Source of the DNA: Flavobacteriaceae bacterium
Lineage (GTDB): Bacteria > Bacteroidota > Bacteroidia > Flavobacteriales > Flavobacteriaceae
Length of the DNA: 33,973 bases
Reading direction: 5' to 3'
NCBI GenBank assembly: GCA_027081505.1
Contig: JALWKK010000100.1
Location: forward strand, 1 to 33,973
This document shows positions 15,634 through 22,820 of this stretch, piece after piece. Positions within the stretch are counted from its first letter, which is position 1; each line of letters starts with the position of its first letter. Below the pieces are notes generated by a model, which was not told the origin of the DNA, made no database searches, and saw only the letters and a program-made list of their open reading frames with translations. A program made the position numbers and the translations under genes.

Positions 15634-16637
15634 TTGCCTTTTTTCTTTGCTTTTTGAGCTTCTTTTAGCTTGTCTTGCAGGCGTTGTTCTATCGTGCGTG
15701 TGTCCACCTCGCCAAGTTGTTTTTTTATGTCTTCATAGACGATGTTTACCATTTTTTTGCCATCTATAAATTCCCAGGTATATTTCTCGTCGTATTTTTG
15801 GGTAAGGTTCATAGCTTGAATTTCTTCGAGCGATTTGTTTTGGCGGTAATACATCATTACTCTTTTATAAATAAAAGTAAGCATATACATACTATTTTTT
15901 ACATCTTGCAAAGAAGCTAAATCGCCATGTCCCGGAATTATTTTTGTGTCATCATTTGCAAGCATCGTAATGTCTTTTAAGGCTGTGATTACTCCTTCTA
16001 CGCTTCCGCCATTCTTTATATCTATGTTTGGATACATTTTGTTAAAAAGTATATCGCCGGTATGTATTACATTGCTTTTCGGAAAATAAACAATGACATC
16101 GCCATCTGTATGTGCATTTGGAATGTGTTTTATTATAATTGTTTCGTTATCAAAATAGAAGGTTAAATCTTCTTTAAAGGTAATTTGCGGAAGTGTGATT
16201 TTTGGCGGCTTTGTAACTTCAATTTTTCCATTTTTGGAATTGGTTTTTCTAATTTCTTCTCTTCTATTACGCATCATTTTTTCTAAACCGGTGCGAGTGT
16301 TTTCTTGCGAAAAAATAGTAACACCTTTTTTAGCCAAATAGGTATTTCCTCCTGTGTGGTCGCCGTGCATATGGGTGTTTACCAAAAATTTTATAGGATT
16401 TTTACTAATACGCTTAATGTCTTTTACTACATCTTCAATATTATCGGCAAATTGGTCGTCGATCATAAAAATAGCGTCTTTACCAATAACTACACCAATG
16501 TTTCCACCTTTACTTTGGTACATATAAATATTGTTGGTTACTTGTGTAAATTTAGAATTGTTTGCTTTTCCGGAATCGGTTTGCGCAATTAAAATGGAAG
16601 AAGATAATAACAGAAAAAATAAAGTTTTATAGAACAT
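15630..16637 (-). CDS. Secreted metallo-beta-lactamase-fold hydrolase
   Basis: A 335-residue protein with an N-terminal signal peptide (hydrophobic run at residues 5-17, cleavage near 19), so it probably acts in the periplasm or beyond. The zinc-binding set of the fold is intact: the HMHGDH motif gives His89, His91, Asp93 and His94, followed by His176 (PNAHTDGD), Asp195 (HTGD) and His237 (PGHG). This supports an active binuclear metal site. The substrate cannot be read from sequence; antibiotic hydrolysis is one possibility in the fold but is not indicated. The C-terminus is Lys-rich. It converges on remB with a 4-nt overlap of coding regions and lies 45 nt after the next gene on its own strand, so those two may be co-transcribed. 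Confidence 0.85.
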   Translation of the reverse strand: MFYKTLFFLLLSSSILIAQTDSGKANNSKFTQVTNNIYMYQSKGGNIGVVIGKDAIFMIDDQFADNIEDVVKDIKRISKNPIKFLVNTHMHGDHTGGNTYLAKKGVTIFSQENTRTGLEKMMRNRREEIRKTNSKNGKIEVTKPPKITLPQITFKEDLTFYFDNETIIIKHIPNAHTDGDVIVYFPKSNVIHTGDILFNKMYPNIDIKNGGSVEGVITALKDITMLANDDTKIIPGHGDLASLQDVKNSMYMLTFIYKRVMMYYRQNKSLEEIQAMNLTQKYDEKYTWEFIDGKKMVNIVYEDIKKQLGEVDTRTIEQRLQDKLKEAQKAKKKGN

Positions 16638-16682
16638 AATTTGGTATAATTTTTTTGCAAGTTACTAAAAAAGTTTTGATGA

Positions 16683-17363
16683 TTAGTTATTAGAATCACT
16701 GCATAGATATTTTTTAATGATGTACTTGGTAATAGGTTTTAGCGTTTTACCGGTAAGCGGATGTTTACCATAATAGGTGAAGTAATCATAGTTGCCGGCG
16801 GGGCTTTTACCGTACCAAACAATGGGTTCGTTTTTTATAAAAAATGTGGTGTTGCAGGTAGGATGTATTTGTTTTAGGTTTTGTAATATATCTTCATTAC
16901 AGTAAACTATTTTTCTTTGCGCCAGTTTTTTAGCATTAAAATTCACCTCTATGTATTCTTCGTTTTGCCATTCCATCCAACAATCTTTTTTCGGAAAATA
17001 TAAAAAAGATGCTACTACAATAACGATGACTCCGGCAATTAAAATGGGTAAAATCTTGTTTTTTTTAATTTCTCTAATCGATTTTGTTTCGGGGTTTTTT
17101 GTTTTAAAATCTTCAAAGTCATGATAACTTAGAAATTCACAAAGTCCTTGAACCACCTTTTCTTGTTTTAAAACAACCGATTTGTTATTCTTAGCTTTAT
17201 TGTAATGGTTTTTTAAGCTTCTTCCGGTATATACAACTTTTTTTTCTTCCAATATTTCAGAAAGAAACTCGGCGCATTGTGACTCGGACGCATCAATACC
17301 ATATTTGGTTGCAAATATTTTTTTTGCTTTTTTAAAAGCATCAGATAGTAGTTTTTTGTGCAT
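16683..17363 (-). CDS. Unrecognised single-span membrane protein
   Basis: A 226-residue protein I do not recognise. The N-terminal ~100 residues are charged, helical and probably cytoplasmic, with a possible small DNA- or protein-binding fold (TKYGIDASESQCAEFLSEIL, then TGRSLKNHYNKAKNNKS). One membrane segment follows (about residues 103-123, ILPILIAGVIVIVVASFLYF). The ~100-residue C-terminal part would lie in the periplasm and contains several Trp, Tyr and Cys residues. This layout resembles a membrane-tethered sensor or regulator, but that is only an inference from topology. The ATG at 17363 is the first in frame. A weak -7-like TATCTTTA on the minus strand (17386-17393) could start transcription. 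Confidence 0.7.
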   Translation of the reverse strand: MHKKLLSDAFKKAKKIFATKYGIDASESQCAEFLSEILEEKKVVYTGRSLKNHYNKAKNNKSVVLKQEKVVQGLCEFLSYHDFEDFKTKNPETKSIREIKKNKILPILIAGVIVIVVASFLYFPKKDCWMEWQNEEYIEVNFNAKKLAQRKIVYCNEDILQNLKQIHPTCNTTFFIKNEPIVWYGKSPAGNYDYFTYYGKHPLTGKTLKPITKYIIKKYLCSDSNN

Positions 17364-17487
17364 AGCAACTTATTTTTCAAGTGATTAAAGATAAGAATTT
17401 TTTTAGAAAATATCCTTCCTAAAAATTTCGGTAAAGCTTCTGTTAATTTTCCAATATAGCCCGTTTTCAGGTTATTTATTTGCGTCA

Positions 17488-17537
17488 GAATTAAAGCAGC
17501 CTCCGGTGTAATGAGGCTAATTACACGGTTTTAATTC
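17488..17537 (+). other. Structured leader element, module 1 (nested and competing inverted repeats)
   Basis: A perfect 8-bp outer helix, GAATTAAA (17488-17495) with TTTAATTC (17530-17537), encloses two competing hairpins. One is AGCCTC (17498-17503) with GAGGCT (17513-17518). The other is GTGTAAT (17506-17512) with ATTACAC (17520-17526), extendable by two C-G pairs past a bulge. The two inner hairpins overlap and cannot coexist, because a pseudoknot would leave only one base to cross a 6-bp stem. Confidence 0.6.
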
Positions 17538-17538
17538 G

Positions 17539-17614
17539 GGATGACAAAGTAAGGTTTTTAACTTTTTTGAGAAGCAAGTTTTTGCCTTACTTACGTCATC
17601 CGTCAAGCTTCTCA
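17539..17614 (+). other. Structured leader element, module 2 (long hairpin with a competing alternative pairing)
   Basis: GGATGAC (17539-17545) pairs with GTCATCC (17595-17601), and AAGTAAGG (17547-17554) pairs with CCTTACTT (17585-17592), giving a 15-bp interrupted stem. AACTT and AAGTT (17560-17564, 17576-17580) pair inside the loop. TGAGAAGC (17568-17575), in that loop, is perfectly complementary to GCTTCTCA (17607-17614) just beyond the stem. Forming both fully looks sterically impossible, so this is again an either/or arrangement. Confidence 0.6.
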
Positions 17615-17618
17615 TCAT

Positions 17619-17647
17619 CCGGTTAGCAGGGTGCTATCCGGTAGGTT
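17619..17647 (+). terminator. Terminator-like hairpin directly upstream of a small lipoprotein gene
   Basis: CCGG-T-TAGCA-GGG-TGCTA-T-CCGG (17619-17641) forms a stem of 5 bp plus 4 bp with one T-T mismatch. After TAGG come T5, then further T6 tracts up to the ATG at 17672. The position inside a leader suggests attenuation, although four bases separate the stem from the first T run. Confidence 0.45.
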
Positions 17648-17671
17648 TTTAATTTTTTAATTTTTTAAATC

Positions 17672-17833
17672 ATGAAAAAAATAAGTTTTATTTTATTTAT
17701 GGCACTCATTGTTTTTGCCATTTTTTCTTGTACGCCAAGAAGCTTATCTGACAAATCAATAACCGAACAAGCCTGTTGCGGTGAAGAAGGGCAAATACCG
17801 CCTCCACCTCCCGACGGAGTAACCGGTGGATAA
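17672..17833 (+). CDS. Small lipoprotein with Cys-Cys and polyproline motif
   Basis: A 53-codon gene with a clear lipoprotein signal: Lys-Lys near the start, a hydrophobic run, then AIFSC with Cys20 as the likely lipidated residue. The mature peptide of about 34 residues contains a Cys-Cys-Gly motif followed by QIPPPPPDGVTGG. I do not recognise a characterised family. The very short mature part, the double Cys and the five prolines suggest a small surface or periplasmic peptide, possibly a signal or a binding partner. It sits 31 nt after the terminator-like hairpin of a structured leader. A second short signal-peptide ORF begins 52 nt downstream on the same strand. Confidence 0.65.
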   Translation: MKKISFILFMALIVFAIFSCTPRSLSDKSITEQACCGEEGQIPPPPPDGVTGG

Positions 17834-17885
17834 CGGTTTTACTGGTGTACCGGTATAAAACCGTAAGTTTTATTATTTTAGAGGA

Positions 17886-18026
17886 ATGAAAATAGCGCTA
17901 CTTTTATTCCTCTTTTTTTGTTTAACCGGATTTTCGCAAAGCGATAAAGACAGCATATCTTATTACCGAAACATATTCCTTAATCCTGAAAAATCCGGAG
18001 ATTTAACCAAATACAATTCCTTTTGA
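17886..18026 (+). pseudogene. Short signal-peptide ORF, possibly the stump of a longer secreted gene
   Basis: A 46-codon ORF starting MKIALLLFLFFCLTGFSQ, a good signal peptide, with a mature part of only ~28 residues (SISYYRNIFLNPEKSGDL and a few more). The opening resembles, from memory, the start of flavobacterial exported TPR-containing proteins that are hundreds of residues long, so the gene may be truncated here. After the TGA at 18024 the same frame stays open for about 38 codons but with no recognisable domain. The alternative is an intact small secreted peptide co-transcribed with the lipoprotein 52 nt upstream. Confidence 0.4.
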
Positions 18027-18269
18027 TATAAAATAGTGCAAAAACAGAAATCAAAAAGACAACTTAGCATTTACAAACAATTTATAACTACTATTCATTG
18101 TGCAATACAATATGGGGTTTTCATTAATCTCTTTTTATAGATTCAATTAAGAATAGGTATAAGCCGTACGAGCTTGTTATAGCTTGGTATGGGTGTGGTT
18201 ATGCCGTGCTAATATAAAGGTATAAATAAAAAATCAAACCTTACGTCCGGTGTGTTCCGGTTGGTGCAT
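18027..18269. other. Intergenic region without a supported gene
   Basis: AT-rich 243-bp gap between the short signal-peptide ORF (+) and the DUF1501 gene (-). It holds an imperfect dyad, TAGCTTGGTAT to ATGCCGTGCTA (about 18180-18212), and a small CCGG-N6-CCGG hairpin close to the DUF1501 stop. Neither is convincing as a terminator. The region could be decayed remains of a gene that once continued from 17886. Confidence 0.4.
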
Positions 18270-19889
18270 TTACTTAATTAAAATAGACTTACTGTAAAAC
18301 TGCCCGCCGGTTTCAATACGGTAAATATATTGTCCCATACTCAATCGTTTTTGTATAGCATTTTGTACATCTATGGTATGTCTGCCTTCAAAGAGAAGTG
18401 AGTTGGAGAGTACGCCTATTTCTCTACCCAGCATATCGTATAATCGAACAACGGTATGAGCGGTAACCGGCATATTTATTTCTATATACACACGGTTATT
18501 TTTGTAAACGGGAACATGAGTAAGTCTTGTTGTGTCGCCAAAATCGGGTGTTGCCAAGGCTTCGCAAGAAAAGCCAAGTTCTAAGTCTTGATAGGTTTCG
18601 TTAAGCAGTATGGTATTTACCACACTTGGGTCTAAGCAAAACCAGTTGGTAAGTACAGTAGAATAGATATCTCTAAAATCGGTAGAGGGTATCAGGTTAT
18701 CGTTTTCGTCCCAGGTGTTTAAATCGGGGTGTGTACCTACAAAACCGCTTCCGTTAAGTCCGCTACCAAAAAGCATCACCGGCGAAGCAGCACCATGGTC
18801 GGTTCCTTCCGAGCCGTTTTCGTAGGGTCGTCTTCCAAATTCAGAGATAGTCATTCCCAATACTTTATCGTCCATAGATGCGGTAGATAGATCATCGTAA
18901 AACGCTTTGATAGACGAGGATAGATCTTGGAGCAACTCTTGGTGTCTTACTACTTGGTCTGCATGCGTATCAAAACTTCCTAGCGATACCATATATACTT
19001 TCGAACCCAATCCACCTTTTATTAACCGAGCAACCAAAGCCAGTTGTTGAGCTAGGTTTCCAGTACCGTAATTGGCATTATTTGTAGCGGCATCATAGGC
19101 ATCGCTAATTACTTGAGAGTAAAAAAGTGTTGTATTGGCTGTTGCACGCATAAAAAGCAGTTTGTCGCCATACACACAATCGGGTAGGTTTACTACATCG
19201 TGCAAGTTTCCAGATTGGGCTATGTTTTGTAATTGATCTGCATTGGCAACGGTAAAGGCATAATTGTTATTGCTTCCTTCAAAAATAAGGTTTCCTACAT
19301 TGCCAATTTGCACTGCCGGAGGGATTTCGGGCGGATTAATAAGATAATCGGGGTATAAATCTTCAAAATAACGCCCCCACCAACCGGTTGGTTCTTCATA
19401 CAAATCGGCTGCAGAAGCCCAAATATCGGTAGATCTAAAATGTGATAAATTTTGCTCGGGATATCCTACTCCGTGAACAATTTTCATTTTTCCATCGCCC
19501 CAAACCGCTTGCATTTCGGTCATATAGTTAGGAATGGCAAAATCGGCATCCAAATTATACAGCGCATTGGTTGGGTGTTTAATGGTGGGTCTTAAATTAG
19601 CATAGGTTGCATAGTCGTAAACAGGAACAATGGTGTTAAGTCCGTCGTTCCCACCTTCCAGTCTAATAATTACTAAAATTCGGTCGTTTTCAGCATTGGC
19701 TAATGCAACGGATAGAGGAGAAACTTTAGAGGTTGTAATGGCATTATTTGCCAACATCATAGTACCGCCTCCGGCAAGTCCTAAGGCTTGAATAAAAGAA
19801 CGTCTGCTCCATTTTGTATGCTCGTCTTGGTGTGTGTTATTATTTATTCCGGCTTTAGCCGAACTGTACTGTTTGTTTTTTGAAGCCAT
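18270..19889 (-). CDS. DUF1501 family protein with twin-arginine signal and T9SS-type C-terminal domain
   Basis: A 539-residue exported protein. The N-terminus has a twin-arginine motif (WSRRSFIQAL, Arg29-Arg30) and the hydrophobic stretch LGLAGGGTMMLAN. The central region is the DUF1501 domain, with ILVIIRLEGGNDGLNTIVP near the start, FDTHADQVVRHQELL, TISEFGRRPYENGS and GTDHGAASPVMLFG. DUF1501 belongs to the alkaline-phosphatase-like/sulfatase-like fold as far as I know, with unknown substrate. The C-terminal ~80 residues resemble a T9SS type A sorting domain (VVRLYDMLGREIGVL, then LSMGQYIYRIETGG and SKSILIK). It would be exported folded by Tat, then moved across the outer membrane. It follows the DUF1800 gene by 6 nt. 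Confidence 0.9.
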   Translation of the reverse strand: MASKNKQYSSAKAGINNNTHQDEHTKWSRRSFIQALGLAGGGTMMLANNAITTSKVSPLSVALANAENDRILVIIRLEGGNDGLNTIVPVYDYATYANLRPTIKHPTNALYNLDADFAIPNYMTEMQAVWGDGKMKIVHGVGYPEQNLSHFRSTDIWASAADLYEEPTGWWGRYFEDLYPDYLINPPEIPPAVQIGNVGNLIFEGSNNNYAFTVANADQLQNIAQSGNLHDVVNLPDCVYGDKLLFMRATANTTLFYSQVISDAYDAATNNANYGTGNLAQQLALVARLIKGGLGSKVYMVSLGSFDTHADQVVRHQELLQDLSSSIKAFYDDLSTASMDDKVLGMTISEFGRRPYENGSEGTDHGAASPVMLFGSGLNGSGFVGTHPDLNTWDENDNLIPSTDFRDIYSTVLTNWFCLDPSVVNTILLNETYQDLELGFSCEALATPDFGDTTRLTHVPVYKNNRVYIEINMPVTAHTVVRLYDMLGREIGVLSNSLLFEGRHTIDVQNAIQKRLSMGQYIYRIETGGQFYSKSILIK

Positions 19890-19895
19890 AGCGTG

Positions 19896-21368
19896 TTATT
19901 TTAATTGAAATTCTGGGATGGTTGCAATGTGTTTAAGTAAAAGAACTACTTGATACCAAGCATCTGGCCAGTCAAGATTCCAGAGTCCGTCATCGTAATA
20001 ATTTTGCGGGACTTCCCATTTAAAAATATCGGTAGCTACATCATAATCTGTTGCTGTAAAAAGCTGTTTGGGAACAAAATGGTCTATTAGTACCTGCGTA
20101 ATAAATACCGGATCATTGCTGTCGTTGGTGAGGTCTTTGGCAAAATCGACAAAACTATTCTGAAGTCCGGCGTTATATAAAACCCATAAATAAGATTCGA
20201 TACCTTGCCATCTTCCGGTAAGTGTTGAAGAGTTAATCCAGTCTTCATCGCGTTGCCAACCAGCAACATCCGGCGGGTCATAAAGTCGTTGCCCAAACAC
20301 ACCACTATAGTACAAAAAAAGGTCTATTAGCGTATCGTCATAAAAAAATCCGGTTTCTTTAACATAGCCGAAAATTAAATCAAATGGGCTTTTTATCACA
20401 ACGCCTATAGCTCTTTCATTAAAAAAATGCTCACTTTTAAACAATTGTTTCAGCATAGGCACTAACTCGTAGTTGTTATTAATAAGAGTTTGTGCCAAAG
20501 GCTGGATGATATTGGTTCGTATTGTGGCATCTACTTCGGGGCTTACAAAGAATTTGTATAATTTTTCGCAGATATAATTAGCAATTAAAGCTCCTCGTTC
20601 TTGAAAAAGTATATCGATTACATCGTCGTATTTCCAGTTTCCGGTTTGCCCGAAAATGGTTTTATTACCATCTACCCAAGTACTTTCGTCAAAATAAATA
20701 GGTGCGCCGTAGTCGTTCCAATGGTTCCAGCCGGTAAGTGCCTCGGCAGTTGCTGTAATATCGGCTTGGGTGTATCCGTTACCTTCGCCTAAGGTGAAAA
20801 GTTCATATAACTCACGAGCATAATTCTCGTTAGGTTCGGTATTCGTGTTTTGAAATCCGTTTAAGTAAATTAACATTGCCGGTGTAATACCAATGGCGTG
20901 TACAAAATCTTTTAAATTCCCCAAAGCATAGGTCTGGCAAACATTGTAGTATTGAAACAAATAAGGCGCATAATAGTAGGTTTCCAAACCGGTAACAAAA
21001 TGGTTTAGCCAAAAAGCAACCATCCGTCCTCGCAAGCCATCGTTTAAAAAATCATTTCCGGTTTGGATAAACCAATCTTGTATATATTGCTCGTTTTCAG
21101 TCTCATAATTTGTGAAATCGCTATACGACCAATTTCCCCAGACAGGGGTTGCCGTAGGAGGAAGGTTATAGGCACTATCAACTAGGTTATCTATAAAATC
21201 ATTAGGTGAAAGTGTTAAAGCATTATCTACTTCCAATTGGCCGGCACTAAAGCTCAAGCGCCGATATGCGTGTTTTACCTTTTGAACATTCCAAGGGTTG
21301 ACTCCGTCAGGAATAAAGGGATCTAAAGTAGCGGTATTACAAGAAGGAGTGAGAACGGGTGTATTCAT
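19896..21368 (-). CDS. DUF1800 family protein
   Basis: A 490-residue protein of the DUF1800 family, commonly encoded next to DUF1501 proteins in Bacteroidota and Planctomycetes; the joint function is not established. Family features seen are HAYRRLSFSAGQLEVDNAL near the N-terminus, RGRMVAFWLNHFVTGLETYY, the ENYARELYELFTLGEGNGYT block and DPPDVAGWQRDEDWINSSTL near the C-terminal third. I chose the ATG at 21368; a TTG three codons upstream is possible. I see no signal peptide, which is odd for a partner of an exported protein, so export by another route or a missed start should be considered. It precedes DUF1501 by 6 nt in an evident operon. Confidence 0.88.
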   Translation of the reverse strand: MNTPVLTPSCNTATLDPFIPDGVNPWNVQKVKHAYRRLSFSAGQLEVDNALTLSPNDFIDNLVDSAYNLPPTATPVWGNWSYSDFTNYETENEQYIQDWFIQTGNDFLNDGLRGRMVAFWLNHFVTGLETYYYAPYLFQYYNVCQTYALGNLKDFVHAIGITPAMLIYLNGFQNTNTEPNENYARELYELFTLGEGNGYTQADITATAEALTGWNHWNDYGAPIYFDESTWVDGNKTIFGQTGNWKYDDVIDILFQERGALIANYICEKLYKFFVSPEVDATIRTNIIQPLAQTLINNNYELVPMLKQLFKSEHFFNERAIGVVIKSPFDLIFGYVKETGFFYDDTLIDLFLYYSGVFGQRLYDPPDVAGWQRDEDWINSSTLTGRWQGIESYLWVLYNAGLQNSFVDFAKDLTNDSNDPVFITQVLIDHFVPKQLFTATDYDVATDIFKWEVPQNYYDDGLWNLDWPDAWYQVVLLLKHIATIPEFQLK

Positions 21369-21474
21369 AATAAACAATTTTGGGAGCTATAAACTTATTA
21401 AAAATCAAATGACTATCAAAACTTTAACAAAATTTTTTAAAAAAAGGTTTAATTTTACCAAGAACTAAATTACA

Positions 21475-22377
21475 ATGCAAACTCCAAGATATTTAAAAAA
21501 AGGCGATACGGTTGCCGTTGTTTCTACGGCAAGGAAAGTAAAATACGAGGAATTAAAATATGCTATTTCGTTACTTAAAAGTTGGAAGTTTAACGTTGTT
21601 TTAGGAAAAACCGTAGGGGTTTCTTATAACCAATTTGCCGGAAGCGATAAACTTCGCGCCAATGATTTTCAAGCACAGCTTGATAACCCAAACGTAAAAG
21701 CTATTTGGTGTGCCAAAGGCGGATACGGAACGGTGCGTATTATCGATAAATTGGATTTTTCAAATTTCATTAAACAACCTAAATGGATTATAGGTTATAG
21801 CGATGTTACGGTTTTGCATAGCCATATACACAATCTCGGAGTAGAAACGTTACATGCGCAAATGCCGGTTGCAATCGAGGATAAAACACAAGAAAGCAAA
21901 GATTCTATCAAGGAAACCCTTTATGGAAATCCATACCGAATAACGGTTTCTTCAGATAAAAATAATAGATTGGGTAATGCTTCCGGACAATTGGTAGGTG
22001 GCAATTTATCTATCTTATATTCACTTTGCGGAAGCCCTTCGGCAATGGATACTACGGGTAAAATTCTCTTTATTGAAGATCTTGACGAATACTTGTATCA
22101 CATCGACCGTATGATGCAAAATTTAAATCGAAATGGTATGCTCAAAAGTCTGAAAGGGTTACTGGTTGGCGGAATGACCCAAATGCACGACAATACCATT
22201 ACGTTTGGTAAAACAGCCGAAGAAATTATTTTAGAAACTTGTAAAGAATATGATTTTCCCATTGTTTTTAATTTTCCTGCAGGACATATTTCGAATAACC
22301 GCGCTTTGATTTTGGGAAGAAAAATTTTACTGAAAGCAAATAAAGAAATGACAACTGTAATTTTTGAAACATCCTAA
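21475..22377 (+). CDS. ldcA: LD-carboxypeptidase (muramoyltetrapeptide carboxypeptidase, peptidase family S66)
   Basis: Predicted cytoplasmic serine peptidase that trims the terminal D-alanine from the L,D-bond of recycled murein tetrapeptides. The 300-residue length fits family S66. The catalytic triad can be placed: Ser109 in IIGYSDVT, Glu201 in LFIEDLDEYLYHIDRM and His271 in FNFPAGH. The N-terminal PRYLKKGDTVAVVSTARKV and the AIWCAKGGYGTVRI segment are also typical. The TAA stop overlaps the ATG of yraN by one base (TAATG), so the two are translationally linked. Confidence 0.93.
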   Translation: MQTPRYLKKGDTVAVVSTARKVKYEELKYAISLLKSWKFNVVLGKTVGVSYNQFAGSDKLRANDFQAQLDNPNVKAIWCAKGGYGTVRIIDKLDFSNFIKQPKWIIGYSDVTVLHSHIHNLGVETLHAQMPVAIEDKTQESKDSIKETLYGNPYRITVSSDKNNRLGNASGQLVGGNLSILYSLCGSPSAMDTTGKILFIEDLDEYLYHIDRMMQNLNRNGMLKSLKGLLVGGMTQMHDNTITFGKTAEEIILETCKEYDFPIVFNFPAGHISNNRALILGRKILLKANKEMTTVIFETS

Positions 22378-22739
22378 TGGCAACACATAATGAACTTGGT
22401 AAAATAGGAGAGCAATTAGCGGTAGATTATTTGGCACGTGAAGGCTATACCATACTTAAACGAAATTATTTTTATGATAAAGCCGAAATAGATATCATCG
22501 CTCAAAAAGAAGAAGGCGTTTTGGTGGTTGTAGAGGTAAAAACCAGAAACAGCGACTTTTTTGGCGACCCGCAAGAATTTGTATCCAAAAGCAAGATTAA
22601 AAACTTGGTAAAAGCAGCAAATGAATATATTATTTCAAACGACTTGGATGTAGAAGTACGGTTTGATATAATTGCCGTTTTAAAAAACAAAACACAAGAA
22701 AAAATCGAACATTTTAAAGATGCTTTTTATCACTTTTAG
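22377..22739 (+). CDS. YraN family (UPF0102) nuclease-fold protein
   Basis: A 120-residue protein of the YraN/UPF0102 family, which has a restriction-endonuclease-like (PD-(D/E)XK) fold; its cellular role is unclear. Typical features are GKIGEQLAVDYLAREGYTIL, RNYFYDKAEIDIIAQ and VVVEVKTRNSDFFGDP, which supply the Asp and Glu-x-Lys residues of the presumed active site. The ATG overlaps the stop of the LD-carboxypeptidase gene by one base. The region after its stop contains promoter-like elements for the next pair. Confidence 0.93.
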   Translation: MATHNELGKIGEQLAVDYLAREGYTILKRNYFYDKAEIDIIAQKEEGVLVVVEVKTRNSDFFGDPQEFVSKSKIKNLVKAANEYIISNDLDVEVRFDIIAVLKNKTQEKIEHFKDAFYHF

Positions 22740-22744
22740 CACCT

Positions 22745-22795
22745 TACTTTTGTGAGAAATGTCATTTTTTTCAGAACGAATCTATAGTAACTTCG
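22745..22795 (+). promoter_or_regulatory. Candidate promoter elements for the YeeE/YedE pair
   Basis: TACTTTTG at 22745-22752 matches the Bacteroidota -7 consensus TAnnTTTG, and TAACTTCG at 22788-22795 is one base off. Both lie in the 81-nt gap before the ATG at 22821. No strong -33 box is seen for either. Confidence 0.4.
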
Positions 22796-22820
22796 TAGTC
22801 TAATTTATAAAACCGTTAAA

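Noticed and set aside
15630-16637. Antibiotic-resistance beta-lactamase
   Set aside because: The zinc ligands fit the broad metallo-beta-lactamase fold, but nothing specific to a true beta-lactamase subclass was seen, so only the fold is claimed.
17488-17614. Two consecutive H-type pseudoknots in the leader
   Set aside because: The arm order allows it on paper, but the crossing loops would be 1 nt over 6 bp and 5 nt over about 15 bp, which is too short. I treat them as alternative hairpins.
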